Source: Dallia pectoralis (lineage: Eukaryota; Chordata; Actinopteri; Esociformes; Umbridae). From it: a stretch of DNA of 64,000 nucleotides. Below the pieces are notes generated by a model. It ran no database searches. It worked only from the letters and a program-made list of their open reading frames with translations, and was not told the origin of the DNA. Position 1 is the first letter of the stretch; every line of letters starts with the position of its first letter. The stretch lies in assembly GCA_029465975.1 (NCBI GenBank), contig CM055755.1, positions 12,956,738 through 13,020,737 of the forward strand, written 5' to 3'. The position numbers were made by a program, and so were the translations under genes. Below are positions 34,853 to 48,000 of the stretch, piece after piece.

Positions 34853-37643
34853 GCCCTGGAGCAGAGTTCCGCCTTCCAAGAAATCCTGGTAAGTCTCTTG
34901 AATGCATGTCTACCTCATGGAACTTTATACCATTATCCATAGTGATTGAAAGCCCAAACAGTTAAATGTTTTCTTCAACCTGGTAGTTTATTTAACTCAC
35001 CCCGTGTGCCCACGTCTACATTAGCCCTAGTCCTGACCCCAAATATACTCGCTGAAGTGATAACCCTATCCCTAAATGTAAAAGATTTTGCCCAAAAAAC
35101 TGCCTTTTTCAAATTAGCTTATACTATTTGCCCAAATATCACTCTTCACGTTTTAGAGGTAGTGTTATTACTGTAAATGTCTGTAATTCCTCTGTCAGGC
35201 AGGCAGAACAGCTTGTCTTCATAACCTCTGCCTCCTCCCCCATAGGTCGGTAAGGTGGGTGGATGGTGGGTTGTGGACGGTTCAACTCAACTCAGGGCTC
35301 CTGCAGCTGCCTATAGCGGCTCTGTAATGTATGAACACTGTTAATCATGGAGACAGGACACCATGCCCGGAGCATTGCATGGAACACTGACCTCATGTGA
35401 ATGTTCACTGCTGGTCTGTGTGAGAGGGCCAGGCCAAATGACAGAGGTTTACTGCAAAGGTCACTGACTACTTTATATTACAGTTAGTGGTATGGTCATT
35501 ATAATCCTGTATTTACAGGGACTACTTCTCACTGGGACTGAGTCTAAATAAACAACAGACTACAGCATTTTCCCCTTATGCGAGTTATTACTTTGTCATG
35601 GCCTGGGCACTGAATATTTCGGGATCTAGAGTAAATAGGAAATGTCCACTGTATTCAACATTCTGTAATGTTCTGAACGGAACAATAAGTTTAATTGGAC
35701 ATGACGTGAACAACCAAAATGTATTTGCTAACTAGGCTGTTGTTCTGGCTCCAGCCTACGCCACTAACCATACAGTTGAGTATATAGTTGAGTATGACAG
35801 GACAGAGAGATCAATGGCTGTAAGACAGGTCAAGGATGAAAAGAGAACGAACTACTCCTGTCACATCCACTTATTACCCCCAAAATCCTGTGAGATTACA
35901 CACACAGCTACAATAAAAATAAGTCACAAATGAATATGAATTGGCCATTCCGATACACTACATGTCTCACAAGCTTATTTGTCCCCGTCTGGTCCTCAGT
36001 GTGAGGTGAGGTTTCTAGTTGTCATCCTGAAATATTTGTTTAACACGTAATGAGGCAGATGTCCAAGTGTAAGTCAGATGGTCTAGCAAACATCTACTGG
36101 GACACTAATGCACTTTAGATTCATCCTGGTTCACCTTCACAACCACCCCTGCTGTGTCACTCCATTCCATTTCCCTCACAGAAATTGTTCCAAATCAGCA
36201 ACCATTTCCATGGCGCCCTACTGTAGCACTCACTGTCGTAGTTGGATGTCATTATTTTGTTTCTGAATCTCACACGCCTTTGTTTTTAGCTGAATGCACG
36301 ACACTTCTGTGCTGCGACAGACTGAGTAAAAAGTAAAAACACACTGAGTGGATCTGTGTTACTTTGATTGCTTTATCTTTCATGGAAGACGGAACAACTT
36401 CCACGCTTTTGATGACATTGAAACGATGTTACAAACATATTAAAATATGGAAACTCACGAGATGAAACCCATAAACACATTTATCACATTTTGTTCAACA
36501 TACACTACGGACCAACAGGACCTTGCAGGTAGGACATCATTCTAACCGAGAACAAGGCTGTTTTGTGTCTCTTTAATAGTGTTGTGGTGAGGTGGAGGAC
36601 ACTTCTGTCGTCACGTCCCCGTCTCTGAATTCAGTTTGTTCTTGTATCAGCGGATAACATAATAACATATATAAGGTAGATATATGTTATATATATATAT
36701 ATAACCAGTATACCAGAGAGCTTATTACTTTCCAGTTGCTTATGTACCCTCAGGTATTGTTCAACCCAACACCAGTCCACCTTTCTTGTCAGCTCAGGTT
36801 TTAATGCACTAACTTCCCCTCTTGGCTGGGGATTTTTGTTTTGCCATCTCAAAACAGTTTTACATATTTCGCCATGGGATAGATAAGAGATGTTGCAGTT
36901 GTTAACCACATTTGCTGCAATTCTACACACCTTTAAATAGAGTTGATAAATGTTTTTTTTATTTTATTTTTAAATGCAGTTTTAAAGCACATTTCCAGTA
37001 CGTCTTTATATTTTGCGTTGAAATGATGTTCAGGGCTGATTACATGCATGTCCAGTAAACACCGGTGCAAATTATTATAAAGTCATTAGTAACGGATGCA
37101 AGGACTGTCCTTTTCCACACTTGTAAATTATATTTTAGATGAGTAAAGTAATGCAGAAAATAATCTTTTGAGTGTAATAAATTGCCTTATCGATAATTAA
37201 AGGTTATATATCCATATGTCCAAGAATGTAAAAAAAAAAATTTCAAGAGGTTTATGATGATAGTAAAATATCAGACAACAGACATTTCAGATGGGCAAGG
37301 CCCAAGCTAATCCTAAATTGGCAGTTTTTAGTCCTCGGTGTTCTGTGGTGAAAAGGTGTCAGTCATGAATGGCATGTTCCAATAAAAATGCACAAATGTG
37401 CTTTTGCACAATAAAGCGCTTAATGAGCAGTTTCTCCACCAAGTCTCCAGCATCTACCCTTGGACAGGGGAGAGGAAACCTGGACAGTAACCAATGTATT
37501 ATCATGCAAATTGCATTCATCAAGCTGAGTGTTTTCCATAGCTATGCTAAGACCGATTTTAAACTGGGCTAGTTAGTTTCTAGTCCATTAAATCAGGCTG
37601 TTGGACTGCACTTATAAGCCAATAGAAAAACCAGATAAAATAC
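34853..37643. other. intergenic, no gene seen
   Basis: There is a TA repeat at about 36676-36703 and an A run near 37230. The PIPOX 3' UTR must lie below 39175, but I see no convincing poly(A) site to place its end. Confidence 0.45.
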
Positions 37644-38335
37644 ACACTACTGTTCAAGTTCGGTTAAATTAAAAATGTCTTCATTTTTCAAAAGAAAATG
37701 TTTCTTTTGTTCATTAAAGTAACATAAAATGGATAAATAAATACAGTGTAGACATTGTTAAGGTTGTAAATAACTATTGTAGCTGGAGCCGTCTGATTTT
37801 AATGAAATATCTACACCGGTGTACAGAGGCCTATTATCAGCAACCATTAGTCCTGTGTTACAATGGCACATTGTGTTTGCAAATCCAAGTTCATCATTTC
37901 CAAAGGCTAATTGATAATTAGAAAACCCTTTTGCAAATACGTTATCACAGCTGAAAACTTTTGTGCTGATTAAAGAAGCAATGAAACAGGCCTTAGAACT
38001 TTTCTGGAGCATCAGCAATTGTGGGTTTGATTACAAGCTCAAATTGACCAGAAACAAATTGAAACAAAATTGTCAGTCTGCTCTCGTACAACATTGTGTA
38101 CTGCTTCACAGAACTGCACCAATTGTTTCTACCCAACATATAAAGAGTCGGAACAAGAGGACAAATACATTAGATTGTCTAGTTTGAAAAACAAACACCT
38201 CACTGTTCCTCAGCTGGCTTCTTCATTAAAGAGTACCCGCTAAAACCCCAGTGTTCACATCAACAGTAAAGAAGTGACTGCTGGCCGTATCTATCTTGCA
38301 TATCTCAGATTGTCCAATAAAAAGTCATCATTATT
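37644..38335 (+). pseudogene. decayed Tc1-family transposon with transposase remnant
   Basis: It begins CTACTGTTCAAG, with the left end of a common fish Tc1 family. It continues through GGAGCATCAGCAATTGTGGG into decayed transposase sequence, for example the frame with EQEDKYIRLSSL-like remains near 38140-38180. Many stops and indels are present. The right end is not recognised. Confidence 0.7.
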
Positions 38336-38390
38336 ACATTTAGGAGACACTCTTATACAGAGTGAATATCAGTAGTGAGACCAACCCACA
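38335..38390 (-). mobile_element. SINE tail fragment, inverted
   Basis: TTACATTTAGGAGACACTCT and the following ATACAGAGTG are the inverse of the SINE tail with one or two changes. Confidence 0.45.
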
Positions 38391-39174
38391 CCATTGGACC
38401 ATTGGTATTGCATATGTGTCATGCTGTCATTGAGCTACACATAACCATACATAAGGCTCCTATATAAACCCTTGAAACGGACAATAGAGCGATAGAAATA
38501 GACGTTCCAATGTGCCCTTTTACCACTGATTATTGGTTGGTGAACATTTGTGTTTGCGCGCTAAAGTCTCCTAATTGTGTGGTTTGAATAATAGCCCTTG
38601 CAAATCCATTCGAAGTCACAGCAGAGTGAGTGATTCAGAGAGACTGAATGATCCTCTTTCTTTGTGTCTCAGTGTATAATTTTCTCGTTGCCGCTGATCG
38701 TTGTGGTTGGCAACCATTGTAACAGGCTGGCTGATTAGTAATTAAAATGTTTACATAGAAAATAGGTAGCAGCAGAAAAACGCAGACAAACGTGCGCCGG
38801 AAGCACGCACAAACACACACACACACCTGGCTGTCCAAGACAAACGGCCGCACGGCTGATGTCTTTTTAACTATGTGCTCGGCTTGCATAAGGCCTCACA
38901 CTTGGGGAGTAAGTAGGGGAGAGGGAGTGATGGATGAAATCTACCAGCCATTAGGTTGAGTTTTTAAGTTTAATACCATTTGTCATAGATGAACATGACT
39001 TGAATGGGTGCCATCGATTTCTTCGGTAACACATACAGGAAAACTTTTTTTTTAACTCATGGAGCTCTGTATTCTAAGAATGATTAAGGTCACTGCTATA
39101 TTCACCTGTTTCAAGGTGACACAATAATTATTTTTGCAGATTGTTCATTAAGATCTCTAGCCTGCATCCCGATC

Positions 39175-39305
39175 CTACAGTGCTGATTTGGAGAGAGCTT
39201 GGAAGCGTCGGATTCTGAAGGGAGCAAGGTCATAGGAGGGTACTTCTCCCTGACTCAGTTCACACAGCAGCTTCCCCACTATTGGGCCAAACTTGAATCC
39301 ATGAC
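39175..39305 (-). CDS. pipox: PIPOX exon 8 (stop, C-terminus)
   Basis: The exon is 131 nt, phase 1, after ccacag. It completes the split Gly and encodes HGFKFGPIVGKLLCELSQ, SYDLAPFRIRRF and the end KSAL before TAG at 39177-39175. Known family members usually end in a clearer PTS1 tripeptide; here the middle residue is Ala rather than Lys, Arg or His. Confidence 0.93.
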
Positions 39306-42300
39306 CTGTGGGAAGATAACCAATCACAGTAAGTAAACTAGGAAGGATAACCAATCACTGCGAGAGACCTGGGGGAGTGAGGCATCACACTAAGAGGCTG
39401 CATGTCAGAAGCACCGTTGTAAAGGCCACACACAGCAACAGTCAAATGTTTGGATAAATGTTCCCAATCTCATGAATGTTCAAACTTTTGAGTGGAACGT
39501 TAAATGGTGAGATAAAGAGCACTACGTATGGCGTATGACATGTAGATATTTGGGTTGCATTTCATTATGTGTTGAAATACCTGAACTGCACCTTGACATC
39601 ACAGTGGGCCTCCATAAATAACCTGTGTGTCTGGCCCGACACCCCAGTGGGCCTCCATAAATAACCTGTGTGTCTGGCCCGACACCCCAGTGGGCCTCCT
39701 TAAATAACCTGTGTGTCTGGCCCGACACCCAAGTGGGCCTCTATAAATAACCTGTGTGTCTGGCCCGACACCCCAGTGGGCCTCTATAAATAACCTGTGT
39801 GTCTGGCCCGACACCCCAGTGGGCCTCTAAAAATAATCTGTGTGTCTGGCCCGACACCCCAGTGGGCCTCTATAAATAACCTGTGTGTCTGGCCCGACAC
39901 CCCAGTGGGCCTCTATAAATAACCTGTGTGTCTGGCCCGACACCCAAGTGGGCCTCTATAAATAACCTGTGTGTCTGGCCCGACACCCAAGTGGGCCTCT
40001 ATAAATAACCTGTGTGTCTGGCCCGACACCCCAGTGGGCCTCTATAAATAATCTGTGTGTCTGGCCCGACACCCCAGTGGGCCTCTATAAATAACCTGTG
40101 TGTCTGGCCCGACACTCCAGTGGGCCTCTATAAATAACCTGTGTGTCTGGCCCGACACCCAAGTGGGCCTCTATAAATAACCTGTGTGTCTGGCCCGACA
40201 CCCCAGTGGGCCTCTATAAATAACCTGTGTGTCAGGCCCGACACCCCAGTGGGCCTCTATAAATAATCTGTGTGTCTGGCCCGACACCCCAGTGGGCCTC
40301 TATAAATAACCTGTGTGTCTGGCCCGACACCCCAGTGGGCCTCTATAAATAACCTGTGTGTCTGGCCCGACGCCCCAGTGGGCCTCTATAAATAACCTGT
40401 GTGTCTGGCCGGACACCCAAGTGGGCCTCTATAAATAACCTGTGTGTCTGGCCCGACACCCAAGTGGGCCTCTATAAATAACCTGTGTGTCTGGCCCGAC
40501 ACCCCAGTGGGCCTCTATAAATAACCTGTGTGTCTGGCCCGACACCCCAGTGGGCCTCTATAAATAACCTGTGTGTCTGGCCCGACACCCCAGTGGGCCT
40601 CTATAAATAACCTGTGTGTCTGGCCCGACACCCAGGCCCGAGTGGGCCTCTATAAATAATCCGGGCCTCTATAAATAACCTGTGTGTCTGGCCCGACACC
40701 CCAGTGGGCCTCTATAAATAACCTGTGTGTCTGGCCCGACACCCCAGTGGGCCTCTATAAATAACCTGTGTGTCTGGCCCGACACCCCAGTGGGCCTCTA
40801 TAAATAACCTGTGTGTCTGGCCCTCTAAGTCAGATGTCCAGTTTAAACCCTGCATGAAAGAGCACATGAAAGAGGACAGGCACTATGGCTCTGACTGTCA
40901 CAAGACATCTATTTGTTCCTCCTTTCTGTGACCAGCTGTCAGCCAAGAAGTGAGATGAGAAATTGGAGGCACCACTCAGGAGAGGTGCATTTTCCTGGTT
41001 GCTATGTATCTGAGAGGAAAACTCTGAATTAAGAATGCTTGACAAAGGTCAAAGGTTTTGGAGCGTGTGCATATCTGGCCTAGTTTTAAATCCATGAACA
41101 CTGGAAGTCCGAGGCTGGGGCAAGGCCAATCTGACAGTTCGGCACGTACATTTTTCAACGGCTAGCCTAAACCCGCTGGGTGACGCTGTTTCCATGGTAA
41201 CACCCAGGACTTGCCCGTGGCTTTAATAACCAATACCAGTGGAGGAGAAAGTGTCGAAGGGGGAACTAACCAAACATATTATCATAACGCGGTTTGGGGG
41301 TTCTCCTACAGGCACAGAAAAAGGGATAATAACGCCATGTTTAAAATTTGATGAGCTTCCCCTTGAAATTATACTTGCCCTTGGATTAATAACATGGTTT
41401 GAGATGGCTCTCTACCAGAACGTATCTGTAATATTTTGTAGACCTCCACCTCAGCAGCCTTCTACTCTGTGCCAGCCAGGTCCTTGAAAAGCTATTACAA
41501 GTGAAAATGAATCACAAATATAATTTGTGATCAGAACCGATGGAATAATGAGCCAGAAGACCCAAGGTGAATGCCGTTTGTTGCATGTGGAGGAAACTCC
41601 TGGCCTTCTCAGGATCCAAAGAGGCCCTGGAGACAATCATATTGATGTTAATTAGGGAATAAAACAGGTCAGGACCCAAAGTTCAACTCTTTGGCCTCAA
41701 AGACACGCTCATTAAAAGTTGGGTGACTTTTCCTTCTGTAAGACACTGCTGCAGCATAGAAACCTGTGGCCTGTCCAAAGGTTCAATGGCTCTGTGATGT
41801 TCTGTGCCACCGAGGACCCGACAGTCTGCTGAATCTCAGTGATGACCTTTTAAAAGTCATTCACTTTGTGCGTGTGATCCTCCACACATATCCAGTAATA
41901 TATGTGTGTTGTTGTGACACCCTGCAGGCAGTTATGCTGTGATGTTGGACTCTGGGTCGTGTACAGGACATTTATTATGCTCAGCACCTGAGAAGCCTGC
42001 TCCGATGACGATGTTACTGTGTGTGGGATGGTTATCCAGGACAAAATGGTGGTCTGGGGTGACCTGCAAAAGAAAAAAATGTGGTGATTCGAGATATATT
42101 GCGAAGGAGAGGATTCAGGTAAAATGTGGTAATAAGATAAAAATGGACAGAGAGAATAGACGGAGGGAACCAGCAAGTATTGGGCTCTAATACCTTTACT
42201 CTGAGGACTAAAACCAACTGACTACCAGGAATAATGTGGACATGTGTTTTTGAATGATATTCACTGTCTGGGATGTCCATTAGAGTTTAAATCCCAAAGA

Positions 42301-45057
42301 TAATGGAGCTATTCAGCATGTGATATGACTGGCATTATAAGCAGGCCCTCTCTGCCATATCTATACTTCAGATTAACCCTCAACCCAGTGGGAAGATCAA
42401 TGATTTAAATAGGATTATAAATAATATATCAGAACTGTAAGAATGACTGTATAGTGTTATTAGAGCTTTAGTGGGACTTTTGTGGGACTGTGGAACGTCA
42501 GCAGGTAAATATTTTTTCTCACTGTGTAAACTGTATGTACAGTGCCTTGCAAAAGTATTCGGCCCCCTTGAACATTTCGACCTTTTGCCACATTTCAGGC
42601 TTCAAACATGAAGATATACAACTGTATTTTCTGGTGAAGAATCCACAACAAGTGGGACACAATCATGAAGTGGAACGAAATTTATTGGATATTTCAAACC
42701 TTTTTAACAAATTAAAAACTGGAAAATTGGGCGTGCGAAATTATTCAGCCCCTTTACTTTCAGTGCAGCAAACTCTCTCCAAGAAGTTCAGTGAGGATCT
42801 CTGAATGATCCAATGTTGACCTAAATGACTAATGATGATAAATAGAATCCACCTGTGTGTAATCAAGTCTCCGTATAAATGCACCTGCTCTGTGATAGAC
42901 TCATAGGTCCGTTTAAAGCACAGAGAGCATCATGAAGAACAAGGAACACACCAGGCAGGTCCGAGATACTGTTGTTGATAAGTTTAAAGCCGGATTTGGA
43001 TACAAAACGATTTCCCAAGCCTTAAACATCCCAAGGAGCACTGTGCAAGCGATAATATTGAAATGGAAGGAGTATCAGACCCCATTCTTCACCAGAAAAT
43101 ACAGTTGTATATCTTCATGTTTGAAGCCTGAAATGTGGCAAAAGGTCGAAAAGTTCAAGGGGGCCGAATACTTTTGCAAGGCACTGTAAATGCTGCGCTT
43201 TTATATAGTGCTTTTATCCAAAGCGCTTTACAGATCCTGCGTCAAATTCACCCATTCATTCACTCATTCATACACTGACGACCGCGTCTACCATGCAAGG
43301 CGACTGCAGGCTCGTATGTAGATGACAGAGTATTAATATTGAGTGTGAATATTAATACAATCACGTCTACATTTACACATTTATACATTTACATTTACAC
43401 ACTCAATATAAATACAATCATGCATACATGCCCACAATTAGTATTACAAGTATTAGTATTAGTAATACTCTGCATGTACACAGTGAGTACAATCACGTTG
43501 TACATACAGAGTATTAATACTCACTGTGTACATGCAGAGTATTAATACTCACTGTGTACATGCAGAGTATTAATACTCACTGTATACATGTAGATGGGAT
43601 TATATTAATACTCACTGTGTACATGCAGAGTATTAATGCTCAATGTGTACATGCAGATGTAATTGTATTAATACTCACTGTGTACATGTAGATGTGATTG
43701 TATTAATACTAACTGTGTACATGTATATGTGATTGTATTAATACTCACTGTGTACATGTATATGTGATTGTATTAATACTCACTGTGTACATGCAGTTGT
43801 GATTGTATTAATACTAACTGTGTACAAGCCGAGTATTAATACGCACTGTGTACATGCAGAGTATTAATGCTCACTGTGTAAATTCAGAGTATTAATACTC
43901 ACTGTGTTTATGTAGATGTGATTGTATTAACACTCACTGTGTACATGTAGATGTGATTGTATTAATACTAACTGTGTACATGTAGATGTGATTGTATTAG
44001 TACTCACTGTGTACATGTAGATGTGATTGTATCAATACTCACTGTGTACATGTAGATGTGATTGTATTAATACTCACTGTGTACATGTAGTTGTGATTGT
44101 ATTAATACTAACTGTGTACATGCAGAGTAATAATATTCACGGTGTAAATTCAGAGTATTAATACTCACTGTGTACATGCAGCTCTCCACTATAGCAGGGG
44201 TGGGCACCAGTCCAGGGAAGCAGCTGGTGATGTATCGCTGCAGGATGTCAATATCCCCCCTGTCCGTCTGTCTGTCCCTCTCATCAGGGTCTGTCTCAAA
44301 GCCAGAGTGGTAGCAAATCTTCCAAAACAACATCATACTGTATTGAAGAACAATTCAGGGGGCTCTTAGGGTAATTGACTGTACTAAGAACAGTATACAG
44401 CCTATATAAGGCAGGTTTGATGACGTGTGGCCAAATGTACCGTTTATTCGTGGAGCGCTATTTAAATTGACAGTACACAGATTACAAATCTGCAATTGAA
44501 TGCATCCCAGTGAATAATGTGATGTGGCTCAGCCCATATGGCCCTTTGTATGCATGTTGGGTTCCTATTACTCTCCCAAACTCCCACTGGCTCACCATCA
44601 TGTCCACAGTAGAAATGGAATAGAAAATGGATGTTGCCGAAAGATTATTCATGATTCTGTCTTTGGAGGTGTTGGGAGATACAGAACCCCCATTTCTACT
44701 TAGAAGCAGTGTACTGGAGTTGGTTTAGTCAATATGTGGTGTGCCTCGTGCATGACTTCACTTTAGAGGCAAAGGCATTAGTGAATAACTACTGTTTGTG
44801 AAACGTTATGGTATCTATATGCCTACAACTAATTGAAGAAGGTTTGGTCTGTAGGAACTGAACCCACCTTCATCAGACCTGGGTACTCATTGGACGGGAG
44901 GCCATAGATGTCATTCCTGGCCTCCTCAGGCTCCAGCTGGATGAAGCAGGGAAAGTGTTGCTGGATATTGTAGAAGCCAGGGACCTTTTCTCTCCAATAG
45001 CAAACGTTAATCTTTAACACCTTGTAAATTAGGACAGCACACACAAACAGGAGGCCG

Positions 45058-45091
<34 letters not shown>

Positions 45092-48000
45092 AAGGCAGAC
45101 AGGAAGCCCAACAGTAAGTTAGACAGACAGGAAGACAGACAGTAATTACAACAGTCTAAGGGCCTGAGGGCCCAGGGCATAGGCCTCTATAGAAATTATT
45201 CCGGGTTTGATTAGGAGTTTGATTTGAGAAGATCCTTGTACTTCTGAGAATGTTTCTGTCAGAACTCCCTCCACCCCCTCCACCCCCTCCCTCCAATCCT
45301 AAGGCCAATTCGTGTTACCCATTACCATCTTTGTATCTAATCTAACGGTAATTACAAAAGTAGCGGCGGCGAGAATATGGATTTAATGAAATGCATACAC
45401 ACACTCGCACAAATCACATCTTCCCCCGCGCGCGCTAATAAGGTTACAATGTTCGCTAGCTTTTAGTTTAATGAACTAACAGGCAGCAGTCTTATTCCGG
45501 GGACCATATAAATACGAGCAGACGACGGAAGAGCAAGAGGGGGCGAGCTCATACCTCATGCTTTCTCTACACGCTCACTCAGGCATGTTTTCCCCGGGCT
45601 CTTCTAGCTATCCTGAATAATGCAATTCCAATAGTAACAAATTCCTGACTTAGCCCAGCATTTTTTCATCACTTTTTCTTTTGGGTGGGTGACCATCACA
45701 AGATTGCTTGACTGACTCCCCACCACCCTGGGTAAAAGATACAGCAGTCTGGGAATTAGTTTGTTTTTGTTTATTCCTCATGAAAGAGCAAGTGTTCCAC
45801 CAGCACTGGGCTGCATGTTCTCCCTCCTGGATTGCCGTAAACCAATCAGAGCTATGGCGAGTCATTGCTCTCTGCTTGTAGCCTGAGGGAAGCAAGCTAT
45901 GTTTAGGGAGATTCTTGTTGTTTTCAACCTGGGGTTGGTCAGAATTGCACCATTATCCGCCCAAAGGGAATGAACCTGATAGGTTATGGGTTTTACGTTT
46001 GGGTCCTGGAGTAGATCAACTTGTGGGAGTACCTTGTATGTCAGTTCCGTACACATTCCGTACACATTCCTACTCCTTGAAATTTACAGTCCGCAGGAGC
46101 AACGTGGATTTAACGTGAATGTCCTGTCTGTTTAGGCTTCAAACCGACAAGCTCCTCCTACTTATATTTGTTCTTAATGAAAGTTATGTAGACTACCATA
46201 GTGTGCTTAGTGTGATGGTAGTGAAGTGCATTCAACTGAAGTGCCATGGGCTGGGAGCTCCTCTCTGAGCTCTTCCACGTGTAGCTTGCCTGCAGTGGTA
46301 GCTGAAGTCCTGTGTAGGACAGCAGTGTGTTGGCCCAGGGTCCAGCTGTGATCACCAAACTCTTCGCTCTGTACACCCCGCTGGTTGTTGTCACAGTCAC
46401 TACAGAGCCAGGTGTGATGTCAATCACCTTCTGTCCATCTTTGATCACGCCTCCTAGTTTCTGGAACAGGTCCTGGTTGTGAAGAAAGAGAGTGTTTACC
46501 GTAGTGTTACACAAGTGCTACTCGTATTAAATTAGACCAAGCAAACAGAGGAATTGGTGTCTGAGGGATTTATTCCAGAGATGCTTATATAACTGAAGTG
46601 AATAGCTTCAACTACACGGACTGATACTGAAATAGTCTGCACGCAATCTCAGACAGAACAGGTGAACTACTCCAGCAACGGGTTAGTTAAGTTGAATAGG
46701 GAGTGAAATGTGAAGGTCTATGCAGGTATTGGAGAGCCAGCAAGGGGCAGTACTGCTGGAAGTAGAATAAAAAAAGTATTAATATCTACTAGACTAAAGG
46801 CCATGTTACACCCTGAAGCCTTTGTGAGATACAACTAATCTGCTGGCATGTGACCGTTCTGCAATGGTTGAATGCTCTAGAAGACAGAGTACATTTGTAC
46901 TAACTAATGGAGCATGAAATTAACCAAGTAATTAAAGGCATTTGGCCAGTAAACCAAAGGTTGCTGGTTCTTATCTCAGACTTGACAGACTGTTAATTTA
47001 TCTCAGGTTGTTTCTGTAAATGTAAAAATGTCTGGCAGGGTACAGCTACATCTGACAGAAAGCCAAGCTGTGTTGCTAGTTGATAAACACCTTCTTTTGA
47101 ACTGGATCCAGTTTAGTTATTAACATGACAGATATTTAAAAGACCTTAGACCTTAGCACAGAATCACACAGTAAACTCCTACATAGTGGAACCGCCCCCA
47201 GAAAACATCAAGCAGAAATGATAACAAGCTGGTTCAATGCAGGCAACCTGTTAGACAAAATGTTGATGAGAGTTTTAAAACTAGCAATCAAATGCTTTAT
47301 GCTGCAACCTACAAAAGAGAGGAAACATTTGTTTAATCAATACTATACAAGACAGGATCCTTGTGCCGAGATAATTAATTAGTAATATAAACGAAGTGTT
47401 TTCCGTTGGTGTTCTCTGCTTAACCTAATGACAATGCTTTGTTTCGCCAAAACCGGACTAACACAATGCCCTGATATAAAATGTCCCTTTAATGATTGTT
47501 ATTGTTGCTGAGTAAAAAAACATGTTGTCTTATTGTATCTACATACACTTAAATGACAGCAGACTATGAGAGACCCAGTATATACAAAATGTAGGTCTGT
47601 AACTGTACACATTTCGACATCCGTATGGTACAGAAGCTCTTAAGGGTTCACACGTAAACCTGAACGAAAACATTATAGAATAGGTTCATCAAAAATATAG
47701 TGAGCTGTGTTGATTGCCTCGAAGGGAAATAATAATCTGACTCTGTGCTTGTCTCTTATGACATAAACAGTATTTCCAAATTGGCTACAGAAGCCATCAT
47801 GTATTTCCTAATTATTGTTCAATACACTATAGTTAACTACCAAGATTTTAATTAGCTCTAATTAATAATCAATAGTCTGACACTACGGGGTAATGTAAAG
47901 GATAACAAAACAGCACTAAAAGAAAAGAGAAGCTATTTATTCTGCAGTTATTAATGCACAACGGGGCAATGTGGGTCAATCTACATTAACATCAGTACAC

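Noticed and set aside
34205..34940. Trp-rich - strand frames (FWWFRLLVVQ)
   Set aside because: All three - frames are open in the 15-bp repeat. Low-complexity artefact.
39600..40826. CRISPR-like regular repeat
   Set aside because: The 44-bp units are fully tandem without unique spacers, in a eukaryotic intron.
46930..47045. SINE copy
   Set aside because: Only a short AACCAAAGGTTGCTGGTTC stretch fits a tRNA head; the body and tail do not.
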